Positions 1 through 9,173 of a stretch of 64,000 nucleotides of DNA are shown piece after piece. The notes beneath the pieces are model-generated. The model was not told the DNA's origin. It did not search any database and saw only the letters and a list, made by a program, of their open reading frames with translations. The stretch lies in contig NZ_AP027764.1 in assembly GCF_036503815.1 (NCBI RefSeq), positions 806,001 to 870,000 of the forward strand, in the 5' to 3' direction. The translations under genes were made by a program, and so were the position numbers. This DNA is from Escherichia coli (GTDB lineage: Bacteria; Pseudomonadota; Gammaproteobacteria; Enterobacterales; Enterobacteriaceae). The stretch's first letter is position 1, and every line of letters starts with the position of its first letter.

Positions 1-1
1 C

Positions 2-841
2 TACGACTATTACGCTCACGGGAAAATTTCGAAACGTGAGTTCCTCAACCTTGCGGCGAAGTATGCGGTGGGCGGGATGACGGCATTAGCGTTGTTTGAT
101 TTGCTCAAGCCAAATTATGCGCTGGCGACTCAGGTAGAGTTTACCGACCCGGAAATTGTTGCTGAGTACATCACGTATTCTTCGCCAAATGGTCACGGCG
201 AGGTACGGGGTTATCTGGTGAAGCCCGCAAAGATGAGCGGCAAAACGCCAGCCGTGGTGGTGGTGCATGAGAATCGTGGACTGAATCCGTATATCGAAGA
301 TGTGGCACGGCGAGTAGCGAAGGCGGGGTATATCGCCCTGGCACCTGACGGCTTAAGTTCCGTTGGAGGTTATCCGGGTAATGATGATAAAGGTCGTGAG
401 CTGCAACAGCAGGTTGATCCAACCAAACTGATGAATGATTTCTTTGCCGCAATTGAGTTTATGCAACGCTATCCGCAAGCGACAGGCAAAGTGGGTATTA
501 CCGGATTTTGCTATGGCGGTGGTGTATCGAACGCGGCGGCTGTCGCGTATCCGGAACTGGCCTGCGCGGTGCCGTTTTATGGTCGTCAGGCACCCACTGC
601 CGATGTGGCGAAGATTGAAGCGCCTTTACTGCTCCACTACGCGGAACTGGATACCCGAATCAACGAGGGCTGGACCGCTTACGAGGCGGCGTTGAAAGCC
701 AATAATAAGGTCTATGAGGCGTATATCTATCCGGGGGTTAATCACGGATTCCATAATGATTCCACGCCCCGTTATGACAAATCTGCCGCCGATCTTGCCT
801 GGCAAAGGACGCTGAAATGGTTCGATAAATATCTCTCCTGA
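2..841 (+). CDS. yghX: YghX, dienelactone-hydrolase-family protein (5' end outside window)
   Basis: The reading frame is already open at base 2, upstream of any start codon, so the true start lies before the window. Alpha/beta hydrolase of the dienelactone hydrolase family. The nucleophile motif GFCYGG carries the catalytic Cys, ELDTR the Asp and NHGFHND the His. The visible N-terminus has a Tat-like stretch SKREFLNLAAK followed by a hydrophobic run and an ALA site, which suggests export, although only one Arg of the twin pair is present. K-12 yghX is, as I recall, a frameshifted pseudogene; here the frame is open to the TGA at 839-841. The substrate is unknown. Confidence 0.88.
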   Translation, partial: YDYYAHGKISKREFLNLAAKYAVGGMTALALFDLLKPNYALATQVEFTDPEIVAEYITYSSPNGHGEVRGYLVKPAKMSGKTPAVVVVHENRGLNPYIEDVARRVAKAGYIALAPDGLSSVGGYPGNDDKGRELQQQVDPTKLMNDFFAAIEFMQRYPQATGKVGITGFCYGGGVSNAAAVAYPELACAVPFYGRQAPTADVAKIEAPLLLHYAELDTRINEGWTAYEAALKANNKVYEAYIYPGVNHGFHNDSTPRYDKSAADLAWQRTLKWFDKYLS

Positions 842-959
842 TAGGTTTATCTCTTACGGGATTACGTCTTAAACAAGCATGAAAAAATAGCGTGCGCAAA
901 AGTCGTTCTTTGCCTAAAATATCGCTATATATTACAATATATAGCGAATGAGGTGAACG

Positions 960-1247
960 ATGAATAACCATTTTGGTAAAGGCTTAATGGCGGGATTAAA
1001 AGCAACGCATGCCGACAGTGCGGTTAATGTGACAAAATACTGTGCCGATTATAAACGCGGTTTTGTATTAGGCTACTCACACCGGATGTACGAAAAGACC
1101 GGAGATCGCCAGCTTAGCGCCTGGGAAGCGGGGATTCTGACGCGCCGCTATGGACTGGATAAAGAGATGGTAATGGATTTCTTTCGTGAGAATAATTCCT
1201 GTTCTACGTTGCGCTTTTTTATGGCCGGTTATCGCCTCGAAAATTGA
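960..1247 (+). CDS. yghW: YghW, conserved protein of unknown function (DUF2623)
   Basis: A 95-residue soluble protein recognised as E. coli YghW. It starts at ATG 960 behind a good ribosome site (GAGGTG at 949-954). There is no signal peptide or membrane segment. It lies immediately upstream of the hyb operon in the same orientation with about 190 bases between, so it may share anaerobic regulation with hyb, but nothing in the sequence assigns a function. Confidence 0.85.
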   Translation: MNNHFGKGLMAGLKATHADSAVNVTKYCADYKRGFVLGYSHRMYEKTGDRQLSAWEAGILTRRYGLDKEMVMDFFRENNSCSTLRFFMAGYRLEN

Positions 1248-1435
1248 TCAAACATACGTATTATCTTGCTTTAATTAATTACACTAATGCTTATTCCCTT
1301 CGTTTTAGTGCCCTGCCGCAGTATCATGATATCGATAACCATAATAAATGTGTGGTAAATGGCGCATCGATCGCATTATTGATTTTGCGATTGAGGCAAA
1401 ATATATGCCAGGTCTTCGCAACGGAATAACTATAA

Positions 1436-2554
1436 ATGACTGGAGATAACACCCTCATCCATTCTCACGGCATTAACCGTCGTGATTTCATGAAGCTTTG
1501 TGCAGCATTAGCCGCCACCATGGGGTTAAGTAGCAAAGCCGCTGCAGAAATGGCCGAATCGGTTACTAACCCGCAGCGTCCGCCAGTTATCTGGATTGGC
1601 GCGCAGGAGTGCACCGGTTGTACGGAATCTCTGCTTCGTGCAACGCATCCAACTGTAGAAAACCTCGTGCTGGAGACTATCTCTCTGGAGTATCACGAAG
1701 TGCTTTCCGCCGCCTTCGGTCATCAGGTCGAAGAGAACAAACATAACGCTCTCGAGAAGTACAAAGGGCAGTATGTGTTAGTGGTGGATGGTTCCATCCC
1801 ATTAAAAGATAATGGTATTTATTGCATGGTTGCCGGTGAGCCGATTGTGGATCACATCCGCAAAGCGGCGGAAGGCGCAGCAGCCATTATCGCTATCGGT
1901 TCCTGCTCTGCGTGGGGCGGTGTTGCCGCAGCTGGAGTTAACCCAACTGGCGCTGTCAGCCTGCAAGAAGTTCTGCCGGGCAAAACCGTTATCAACATTC
2001 CGGGCTGCCCACCGAACCCGCACAACTTCCTCGCGACCGTTGCGCACATCATCACTTACGGCAAACCGCCGAAACTGGATGACAAAAACCGTCCGACTTT
2101 CGCCTATGGCCGTCTGATTCACGAACACTGCGAACGCCGCCCGCACTTCGATGCTGGTCGTTTTGCCAAAGAGTTCGGTGATGAAGGCCACCGCGAAGGC
2201 TGGTGCCTGTACCACCTCGGCTGTAAAGGGCCAGAAACTTACGGCAACTGCTCAACGCTGCAATTCTGCGATGTTGGTGGTGTGTGGCCGGTGGCGATTG
2301 GTCACCCGTGCTATGGCTGTAACGAAGAAGGTATCGGCTTCCATAAAGGCATCCATCAGCTTGCCAACGTCGAAAACCAGACTCCGCGTTCGCAGAAACC
2401 GGATGTTAACGCTAAAGAGGGCGGCAACGTCTCTGCGGGCGCTATCGGTTTGCTCGGCGGTGTGGTTGGGCTGGTTGCCGGTGTCAGCGTGATGGCGGTG
2501 CGTGAACTGGGTCGTCAGCAAAAGAAAGATAACGCTGACTCACGGGGAGAATAA
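1436..2554 (+). CDS. hybO: Hydrogenase-2 small subunit HybO
   Basis: FeS-cluster subunit of the membrane-bound uptake NiFe hydrogenase-2; it relays electrons from the HybC active site to HybA. The twin-arginine signal NRRDFMKLCAA near residue 14 exports it, already folded with HybC, to the periplasm. Proximal-cluster cysteines are visible (ECTGCTES, GSCSAWGG, PGCPPNP), followed by the medial/distal set (HLGCKGPETYGNCS, GHPCYGCNEEG). A single C-terminal transmembrane helix (SAGAIGLLGGVVGLVAGVSV) anchors the enzyme. At 372 residues it has the family length. First gene of hybOABCDEFG; the preceding 188 bases should hold the promoter, though I could not place it firmly. Confidence 0.97.
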   Translation: MTGDNTLIHSHGINRRDFMKLCAALAATMGLSSKAAAEMAESVTNPQRPPVIWIGAQECTGCTESLLRATHPTVENLVLETISLEYHEVLSAAFGHQVEENKHNALEKYKGQYVLVVDGSIPLKDNGIYCMVAGEPIVDHIRKAAEGAAAIIAIGSCSAWGGVAAAGVNPTGAVSLQEVLPGKTVINIPGCPPNPHNFLATVAHIITYGKPPKLDDKNRPTFAYGRLIHEHCERRPHFDAGRFAKEFGDEGHREGWCLYHLGCKGPETYGNCSTLQFCDVGGVWPVAIGHPCYGCNEEGIGFHKGIHQLANVENQTPRSQKPDVNAKEGGNVSAGAIGLLGGVVGLVAGVSVMAVRELGRQQKKDNADSRGE

Positions 2555-2556
2555 CC

Positions 2557-3543
2557 GTGAACAGACGTAATTTTATTAAAGCAGCCTCCTGCGGGGCATT
2601 GCTGACGGGCGCGTTGCCGTCGGTCAGTCATGCGGCTGCTGAAAACCGCCCGCCAATTCCGGGATCGCTGGGTATGTTGTATGACTCGACGCTGTGCGTA
2701 GGCTGCCAGGCTTGCGTCACTAAGTGTCAGGATATCAACTTCCCTGAACGTAACCCACAAGGGGAACAGACCTGGTCGAACAACGACAAACTGTCGCCGT
2801 ACACCAATAACATCATTCAGGTGTGGACCAGCGGCACGGGAGTCAACAAAGACCAGGAAGAGAACGGCTATGCGTACATTAAGAAACAGTGTATGCACTG
2901 CGTCGATCCGAACTGTGTCTCCGTGTGCCCGGTCTCCGCGCTGAAAAAAGATCCGAAAACCGGCATTGTCCATTACGACAAAGATGTGTGCACCGGCTGC
3001 CGTTACTGCATGGTCGCCTGCCCATACAACGTGCCGAAGTACGACTACAACAACCCGTTTGGTGCGCTGCATAAGTGTGAGCTTTGCAACCAGAAAGGTG
3101 TGGAACGTCTTGATAAAGGCGGTCTGCCTGGCTGCGTAGAAGTGTGCCCGGCGGGCGCGGTGATTTTTGGTACGCGTGAAGAGCTGATGGCGGAGGCGAA
3201 AAAACGTCTGGCGCTGAAGCCTGGCAGCGAATACCACTATCCACGTCAGACGCTGAAATCTGGCGACACTTACCTGCACACAGTGCCGAAATATTATCCG
3301 CATCTGTACGGCGAGAAAGAGGGCGGCGGTACTCAGGTACTGGTACTGACGGGTGTGCCTTATGAAAATCTCGACCTGCCGAAACTGGACGATCTTTCTA
3401 CTGGTGCGCGTTCCGAACATGTTCAACACACCCTGTATAAAGGCATGATGCTACCACTGGCTGTGCTGGCGGGCTTAACCGTGCTGGTTCGTCGCAACAC
3501 CAAAAACGACCATCACGACGGAGGAGACGATCATGAGTCATGA
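2557..3543 (+). CDS. hybA: Hydrogenase-2 ferredoxin-like subunit HybA
   Basis: Periplasmic 4Fe-4S protein that passes electrons from HybO to the membrane subunit HybB. It begins with a GTG codon directly after a GGGGAGA ribosome site, two bases past the hybO stop. It has a Tat signal (NRRNFIKAAS), then four cysteine clusters (CVGCQACVTKCQ, CMHCVDPNCVSVCP, CTGCRYCMVACP, CELCNQKG with CVEVCP), as expected for four 4Fe-4S centres. A short C-terminal hydrophobic helix (MMLPLAVLAGLTVLV) anchors it. At 328 residues it is full length. Confidence 0.97.
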   Translation: MNRRNFIKAASCGALLTGALPSVSHAAAENRPPIPGSLGMLYDSTLCVGCQACVTKCQDINFPERNPQGEQTWSNNDKLSPYTNNIIQVWTSGTGVNKDQEENGYAYIKKQCMHCVDPNCVSVCPVSALKKDPKTGIVHYDKDVCTGCRYCMVACPYNVPKYDYNNPFGALHKCELCNQKGVERLDKGGLPGCVEVCPAGAVIFGTREELMAEAKKRLALKPGSEYHYPRQTLKSGDTYLHTVPKYYPHLYGEKEGGGTQVLVLTGVPYENLDLPKLDDLSTGARSEHVQHTLYKGMMLPLAVLAGLTVLVRRNTKNDHHDGGDDHES

Positions 3544-4711
3544 TCCACAACCGCTGGGCGGCAAAATCATCAGTAAACCGGTCATGATTTTTGGACCGTT
3601 AATCGTCATCTGTATGCTCCTGATTGTGAAGCGTCTGGTGTTCGGTCTGGGCTCTGTCTCTGACCTGAACGGCGGCTTCCCGTGGGGCGTGTGGATCGCG
3701 TTTGACCTGTTGATCGGCACCGGCTTTGCCTGTGGCGGCTGGGCGCTGGCATGGGCGGTATACGTCTTTAATCGTGGGCAATACCATCCGCTGGTGCGTC
3801 CGGCACTGTTGGCAAGTCTGTTTGGTTACTCACTGGGTGGCTTGTCGATCACTATCGACGTTGGTCGCTACTGGAACCTGCCGTACTTCTACATTCCGGG
3901 TCACTTCAACGTGAACTCGGTACTGTTCGAGACGGCGGTCTGTATGACCATCTACATCGGCGTGATGGCACTGGAGTTTGCTCCGGCACTGTTTGAACGT
4001 CTGGGCTGGAAAGTGTCGCTCAAGCGTCTGAACAAGGTGATGTTCTTCATCATCGCGCTCGGCGCGCTGCTGCCAACTATGCACCAGTCTTCAATGGGGT
4101 CGCTGATGATCTCGGCGGGCTACAAGGTGCATCCACTGTGGCAAAGCTATGAAATGTTGCCGCTGTTCTCGCTGCTGACGGCGTTCATCATGGGCTTCTC
4201 GATTGTCATCTTTGAAGGTTCGCTGGTGCAGGCGGGTCTGCGTGGCAACGGTCCGGATGAAAAGAGCCTGTTCGTCAAACTGACCAACACCATCAGTGTG
4301 TTGCTGGCGATTTTCATCGTGTTGCGCTTTGGCGAGCTGATCTATCGCGACAAGCTGTCGTTAGCGTTTGCCGGTGACTTCTACTCCGTGATGTTCTGGA
4401 TTGAAGTCCTGCTGATGCTCTTCCCGCTGGTTGTTCTGCGTGTGGCGAAGCTGCGTAATGATTCCCGCATGCTGTTCCTGTCAGCACTGAGCGCACTGTT
4501 AGGTTGTGCAACCTGGCGTCTGACCTATTCGCTGGTGGCATTCAACCCGGGCGGCGGTTACGCCTACTTCCCGACCTGGGAAGAACTGTTGATTTCTATT
4601 GGTTTTGTGGCTATTGAGATTTGCGCTTACATCGTACTCATTCGTCTACTGCCGATACTTCCTCCTTTAAAACAAAACGATCATAATCGTCATGAGGCGA
4701 GCAAAGCATGA
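3533..4711 (+). CDS. hybB: Hydrogenase-2 integral membrane subunit HybB
   Basis: NrfD/PsrC-type polytopic protein of 392 residues with about ten hydrophobic segments. It takes electrons from HybA and reduces menaquinone. ATG 3533 overlaps the end of hybA by 11 bases and follows a strong GGAGGAG site. There are no haem ligands typical of cytochrome b hydrogenase subunits, in keeping with the haem-free Hyb complex. Confidence 0.96.
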   Translation: MSHDPQPLGGKIISKPVMIFGPLIVICMLLIVKRLVFGLGSVSDLNGGFPWGVWIAFDLLIGTGFACGGWALAWAVYVFNRGQYHPLVRPALLASLFGYSLGGLSITIDVGRYWNLPYFYIPGHFNVNSVLFETAVCMTIYIGVMALEFAPALFERLGWKVSLKRLNKVMFFIIALGALLPTMHQSSMGSLMISAGYKVHPLWQSYEMLPLFSLLTAFIMGFSIVIFEGSLVQAGLRGNGPDEKSLFVKLTNTISVLLAIFIVLRFGELIYRDKLSLAFAGDFYSVMFWIEVLLMLFPLVVLRVAKLRNDSRMLFLSALSALLGCATWRLTYSLVAFNPGGGYAYFPTWEELLISIGFVAIEICAYIVLIRLLPILPPLKQNDHNRHEASKA

Positions 4712-6411
4712 GCCAGAGAATTACTATTGATCCGGTAACCCGAATTGAAGGGCATTTACGCATCGATTGCGAAATCGAAAATGGCGTCGTTTCGAAAGCA
4801 TGGGCTTCCGGTACCATGTGGCGCGGCATGGAAGAGATCGTGAAAAACCGCGATCCGCGCGATGCATGGATGATTGTGCAACGTATCTGTGGCGTATGTA
4901 CTACCACTCACGCGCTGTCTTCTGTCCGTGCGGCAGAGAGTGCGCTGAATATCGACGTTCCGGTTAACGCGCAATACATCCGTAACATCATTCTGGCTGC
5001 GCACACCACGCATGACCATATCGTTCATTTCTATCAGCTTTCGGCGCTGGACTGGGTGGACATTACTTCTGCACTGCAAGCTGACCCAACCAAAGCCTCG
5101 GAAATGCTGAAAGGCGTTTCGACCTGGCATCTGAACAGCCCGGAAGAGTTCACTAAAGTTCAGAACAAGATCAAAGATCTGGTTGCCAGCGGTCAGTTGG
5201 GTATTTTCGCTAATGGCTACTGGGGGCACCCGGCAATGAAACTGCCGCCGGAAGTGAACCTGATTGCGGTAGCGCACTACCTGCAAGCGCTGGAGTGCCA
5301 GCGTGACGCTAACCGCGTCGTGGCGCTGCTGGGCGGTAAAACGCCGCACATTCAGAACCTGGCGGTAGGTGGTGTCGCGAACCCAATCAACCTCGACGGT
5401 CTGGGCGTGCTGAACCTTGAGCGCCTGATGTATATCAAGTCTTTCATCGACAAACTGAGCGACTTTGTTGAGCAGGTTTACAAGGTTGATACCGCAGTTA
5501 TCGCCGCGTTCTACCCGGAATGGCTGACGCGCGGTAAAGGTGCGGTGAACTACCTGAGCGTGCCGGAATTCCCGACCGACAGCAAAAATGGTAGCTTCCT
5601 GTTCCCGGGCGGCTACATTGAGAATGCGGATCTGTCCTCGTATCGTCCGATCACTTCCCATTCCGATGAATATCTGATCAAAGGGATTCAGGAAAGCGCG
5701 AAGCACTCCTGGTATAAAGACGAAGCGCCGCAGGCACCGTGGGAAGGCACCACTATTCCGGCTTATGATGGTTGGTCTGACGACGGTAAATATTCCTGGG
5801 TGAAATCACCGACTTTCTACGGCAAAACGGTAGAAGTGGGTCCGCTGGCTAACATGCTGGTGAAACTGGCGGCAGGTCGCGAATCTACCCAAAACAAACT
5901 GAATGAAATCGTTGCGATTTATCAGAAACTGACAGGCAACACGCTGGAAGTGGCGCAGCTGCACTCCACGCTGGGCCGTATTATTGGTCGTACCGTTCAC
6001 TGCTGCGAATTGCAGGATATCCTGCAAAATCAATACAGTGCACTGATCACCAATATCGGCAAAGGCGATCACACCACCTTTGTGAAACCGAACATTCCGG
6101 CAACGGGTGAGTTCAAAGGTGTTGGCTTCCTTGAAGCACCGCGCGGTATGCTCTCTCACTGGATGGTGATCAAAGACGGTATTATCAGTAACTACCAGGC
6201 AGTTGTTCCATCAACCTGGAACTCTGGCCCGCGTAACTTCAATGACGACGTTGGTCCTTACGAACAGTCGCTGGTGGGCACGCCGGTTGCTGATCCGAAT
6301 AAACCGCTGGAAGTGGTGCGTACCATTCACTCCTTCGACCCGTGCATGGCCTGTGCGGTACACGTAGTGGATGCCGACGGCAACGAAGTGGTTTCAGTGA
6401 AGGTTCTGTAA
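4708..6411 (+). CDS. hybC: Hydrogenase-2 large catalytic subunit HybC
   Basis: NiFe active-site subunit, 567 residues as precursor. The N-terminal nickel ligands are in RICGVCTTTHA and the C-terminal pair in DPCMACAVH. The 15 residues after that His are the tail removed by HybD once nickel is inserted. There is no signal peptide: it travels through the Tat system with HybO. The start overlaps hybB by ATGA, which implies coupled translation. Confidence 0.98.
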   Translation: MSQRITIDPVTRIEGHLRIDCEIENGVVSKAWASGTMWRGMEEIVKNRDPRDAWMIVQRICGVCTTTHALSSVRAAESALNIDVPVNAQYIRNIILAAHTTHDHIVHFYQLSALDWVDITSALQADPTKASEMLKGVSTWHLNSPEEFTKVQNKIKDLVASGQLGIFANGYWGHPAMKLPPEVNLIAVAHYLQALECQRDANRVVALLGGKTPHIQNLAVGGVANPINLDGLGVLNLERLMYIKSFIDKLSDFVEQVYKVDTAVIAAFYPEWLTRGKGAVNYLSVPEFPTDSKNGSFLFPGGYIENADLSSYRPITSHSDEYLIKGIQESAKHSWYKDEAPQAPWEGTTIPAYDGWSDDGKYSWVKSPTFYGKTVEVGPLANMLVKLAAGRESTQNKLNEIVAIYQKLTGNTLEVAQLHSTLGRIIGRTVHCCELQDILQNQYSALITNIGKGDHTTFVKPNIPATGEFKGVGFLEAPRGMLSHWMVIKDGIISNYQAVVPSTWNSGPRNFNDDVGPYEQSLVGTPVADPNKPLEVVRTIHSFDPCMACAVHVVDADGNEVVSVKVL

Positions 6412-6905
6412 TGCGTATTTTAGTCTTAGGGGTTGGCAATATTTTGCTGACCGATGAAGCCATCGGTGTGCGGATTGTCGAAGCGTTAGAGCAACGATAC
6501 ATTCTGCCGGATTATGTTGAGATCCTCGATGGCGGCACGGCGGGAATGGAGCTGCTTGGCGACATGGCAAATCGCGATCATCTGATTATCGCCGATGCCA
6601 TTGTGTCGAAAAAGAACGCGCCGGGAACGATGATGATCCTGCGGGATGAAGAAGTTCCGGCGTTGTTTACCAACAAAATCTCTCCGCATCAGCTTGGCCT
6701 GGCCGACGTATTGTCGGCCCTGCGCTTCACCGGCGAGTTTCCGAAAAAGCTGACCCTGGTCGGCGTGATCCCGGAATCGCTGGAGCCGCACATCGGTTTG
6801 ACACCAACGGTTGAAGCGATGATTGAACCTGCGCTTGAGCAGGTTCTGGCTGCGCTGCGCGAATCAGGCGTGGAAGCTATCCCACGGGAGGCGACTCATG
6901 ACTGA
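6411..6905 (+). CDS. hybD: HybD, hydrogenase-2 maturation endopeptidase
   Basis: A 164-residue protease that trims the C-terminal peptide of HybC after nickel insertion. It begins MRILVLGVGNILLTDEAIG; Glu16 is the first nickel-sensing ligand of the family, with the Asp and His ligands further on (SPHQLG holds the His). The start was chosen at ATG 6411, sharing its A with the hybC stop TAA; this gives the standard length, whereas an upstream in-frame codon would run into hybC. Confidence 0.96.
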   Translation: MRILVLGVGNILLTDEAIGVRIVEALEQRYILPDYVEILDGGTAGMELLGDMANRDHLIIADAIVSKKNAPGTMMILRDEEVPALFTNKISPHQLGLADVLSALRFTGEFPKKLTLVGVIPESLEPHIGLTPTVEAMIEPALEQVLAALRESGVEAIPREATHD

Positions 6906-7386
6906 AGAGATAGCAGGTTTCCAGACCTCCCCGAAGGCGCAAGTACAGGCAGCGTTTGAAGAAATTGCCCGGCGTTCGATGCACGATCTCTCTTTTCTGC
7001 ATCCTTCAATGCCAGTGTATGTTTCTGACTTTACGCTGTTCGAAGGTCAGTGGACGGGGTGTGTAATCACCCCGTGGATGCTGAGTGCAGTTATCTTCCC
7101 CGGCCCGGATCAACTCTGGCCACTGCGCAAAGTCAGTGAAAAAATTGGTCTGCAACTGCCGTATGGCACCATGACCTTTACTGTTGGTGAACTGGACGGT
7201 GTTTCGCAATACCTCTCCTGCTCGCTGATGTCGCCGCTTTCGCATAGCATGTCGATTGAAGAGGGCCAACGGCTGACGGATGACTGCGCGCGGATGATCC
7301 TTTCGCTGCCGGTCACTAATCCGGATGTACCACACGCAGGGCGTCGTGCCCTGCTATTTGGCCGCAGGAGTGGCGAAAATGCATGA
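6898..7386 (+). CDS. hybE: HybE, hydrogenase-2 assembly chaperone
   Basis: A 162-residue protein of the HyaE/HybE group that binds the HybO precursor and its Tat signal to prevent premature export. ATG 6898 overlaps the hybD end by 8 bases and follows CGGGAGGCG. A longer in-frame reading from 6823 lies inside hybD and is not credible. No cofactor motif is evident. Confidence 0.94.
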   Translation: MTEEIAGFQTSPKAQVQAAFEEIARRSMHDLSFLHPSMPVYVSDFTLFEGQWTGCVITPWMLSAVIFPGPDQLWPLRKVSEKIGLQLPYGTMTFTVGELDGVSQYLSCSLMSPLSHSMSIEEGQRLTDDCARMILSLPVTNPDVPHAGRRALLFGRRSGENA

Positions 7387-7720
7387 GTTGTCGCTTTGCC
7401 AGAGCGCCGTTGAAATTATCCAACGGCAGGCGGAGCAGCATGATGTTAAGCGCGTCACCGCCGTGTGGCTGGAAATTGGCGCGCTCTCCTGCGTTGAGGA
7501 GAGCGCCGTCCGTTTTAGTTTTGAAATTGTCTGCCACGGAACGGTGGCGCAAGGGTGCGATTTACATATCATCTATAAACCCGCCCAGGCCTGGTGCTGG
7601 GATTGTAGCCAGGTAGTGGAGATTCATCAGCACGATGCGCAATGCCCGCTCTGTCACGGTGAGCGGTTGCGCGTCGATACCGGCGATTCGCTAATCGTCA
7701 AAAGTATTGAAGTTGAATAA
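7379..7720 (+). CDS. hybF: HybF (HypA-type), nickel insertion protein
   Basis: A 113-residue HypA homologue. The N-terminal MHELSLCQS supplies His2 for nickel. The zinc site is CWDC...CPLC. It works with HypB to load nickel into hydrogenase large subunits. ATG 7379 overlaps the hybE end by 8 bases. An earlier in-frame GTG (7325) lies inside hybE and would displace the invariant MHE start, so it was rejected. Confidence 0.96.
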   Translation: MHELSLCQSAVEIIQRQAEQHDVKRVTAVWLEIGALSCVEESAVRFSFEIVCHGTVAQGCDLHIIYKPAQAWCWDCSQVVEIHQHDAQCPLCHGERLRVDTGDSLIVKSIEVE

Positions 7721-7732
7721 CCGGAGTTAACA

Positions 7733-7981
7733 ATGTGTATTGGCGTTCCAGGCCAGGTGCTGGCTGTCGGTGAAGATATTCACCAGCTTGCGCAGGTTGA
7801 AGTATGTGGTATCAAGCGCGACGTGAATATCGCCCTGATTTGTGAAGGTAATCCTGCCGATCTGCTGGGCCAGTGGGTGCTGGTGCACGTCGGATTTGCC
7901 ATGAGCATCATCGACGAAGACGAAGCCAAAGCCACATTAGACGCACTGCGCCAAATGGATTACGACATTACCAGCGCGTGA
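7733..7981 (+). CDS. hybG: HybG, HypC-family hydrogenase maturation chaperone
   Basis: An 82-residue protein starting MCIGVPGQV. The second-position Cys is the essential residue of the HypC family; it binds iron with HypD and delivers the Fe(CN)2CO unit to the HybC precursor. Last gene of the operon, preceded by CCGGAG and followed by a REP element. Confidence 0.96.
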
Positions 7982-7993
7982 TGATTAGCTTTT

Positions 7994-8074
7994 GTAGGCC
8001 TGATAAGAGCGACAGCGTCGCATCAGGCATTGTGCACGATTGCCGGATGCGGCGTGAACGCCTTATCCGGCCTG
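7994..8074. repeat. REP/BIME element
   Basis: Two inverted REP-like units, 7994-8030 (GTAGGCCTGATAAGAGC...) and 8041-8074 (TGCCGGATGCGGCG...TTATCCGGCCTG), between the convergent hybG and yghU. Typical enterobacterial extragenic palindromes; they probably stabilise the 3' end of the hyb transcript. Confidence 0.9.
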
Positions 8075-8102
8075 GATGGCTTGCTGCGACGAACACCAAC
8101 CC

Positions 8103-8969
8103 TTACCCCTGACGCTTATCTTCCGTATTCGTCTCGAAATCACTGGCGTCATGACGCTCATGCAACTGCTCATTCAGCGGTCCGTTGGTGCGGTTAACAA
8201 TACGCCCACGCTTAACCGCCGGACGTTCGCCCACTTCTTTCGCCCAGCGTTGCACGTGTTTATAACTGCCCGCATCAAGAAACTCTGCGGCATCATACAC
8301 ACCACCTAACACCACGTTGCCAAACCACGGCCAGATCGCCATATCCGCAATGGTGTACTCATCGCCCGCAACAAACTTATGCTGCGCCAGTTGCTTATCC
8401 AGCACGTCGAGTAGGCGCTTGGCTTCCATGGTAAAGCGGTTGATGGCGTATTCAATTTTCACCGGCGCGTAATGGTAAAAGTGGCCAAAACCACCGCCGA
8501 GGAACGGCGCGGCACCCTGTAACCAGAACAGCCAGTTCATTGCTTCAGTACGTTTCGCCAGATCCTGCGGCAGGAAGTAGCCAAATTTCTCCGCCAGATA
8601 AAGCAGAATCGATCCAGACTCAAACACGCGGATCGGCGGAGTATGGGTATGATCGCGTAGCGCCGGGATCTTCGAGTTTGGGTTCACTTCGACAAAGCCG
8701 CTGGAGAATTGATCGCCATCGCCAATACGAATCAGCCAGGCGTCGTACTCTGCACCAGTAACGCCCAGCGCCAGCAGCTCTTCAAGCATAATTGTCACTT
8801 TCTGACCGTTTGGCGTGCCCAGAGAATAGAGCTGCAACGGGTGCTTGCCCACCGGCAGCGTTTTCTCATGCGTTGGACCAGAAACCGGGCGATTGATATT
8901 GGCGAACGCGCCGCCTGCGGATTTATCCCACGTCCAGACTTTCGCGGGCTGATAAGTATTGTCTGTCAT
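8103..8969 (-). CDS. yghU: YghU, glutathione-S-transferase-like disulfide-bond reductase
   Basis: A 288-residue Nu-class GST-like protein. The N-terminal thioredoxin fold includes LYSLGTPNGQKVTIML, and the all-alpha C-terminal domain includes GDEYTIADMAIWPW. Family members bind glutathione or its disulfide and show disulfide reductase and weak peroxidase activity. The start was set at ATG 8969 (MTDNTYQPAK) behind AAGGCAAC; the frame is open 16 codons further upstream but without a site. Divergent from gss, another glutathione-related gene. Confidence 0.95.
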   Translation of the reverse strand: MTDNTYQPAKVWTWDKSAGGAFANINRPVSGPTHEKTLPVGKHPLQLYSLGTPNGQKVTIMLEELLALGVTGAEYDAWLIRIGDGDQFSSGFVEVNPNSKIPALRDHTHTPPIRVFESGSILLYLAEKFGYFLPQDLAKRTEAMNWLFWLQGAAPFLGGGFGHFYHYAPVKIEYAINRFTMEAKRLLDVLDKQLAQHKFVAGDEYTIADMAIWPWFGNVVLGGVYDAAEFLDAGSYKHVQRWAKEVGERPAVKRGRIVNRTNGPLNEQLHERHDASDFETNTEDKRQG

Positions 8970-9173
8970 AGTGAGTTGCCTTCTGAGTGGTAGTGTTGAA
9001 GCAGTGTAGCAGGTCACTTGCTGTACAGAATGTGAATTTTTTAACCCTTTGCGCCAGCCGCTGCGATGAGGTGTATGATTAGTCTGACCTCTGTCCGGTT
9101 AATGTCGCTGAGCAGGTAATCAGAGCACAACAATTACGCCAACTGCTTAGGTTGTATTGTTAAAGGTAAAGTG

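Noticed and set aside
1244..1429. Possible 61-residue peptide between yghW and hybO
   Set aside because: Starts inside the yghW stop, has no ribosome site or signal features, and occupies the expected hyb promoter.
2515..3429. 304-codon open frame on the minus strand across hybA
   Set aside because: Lies wholly opposite a well-identified gene; composition is that of an antisense shadow.
4756..5706. 316-codon minus-strand frame opposite hybC
   Set aside because: Antisense shadow of hybC without family motifs.
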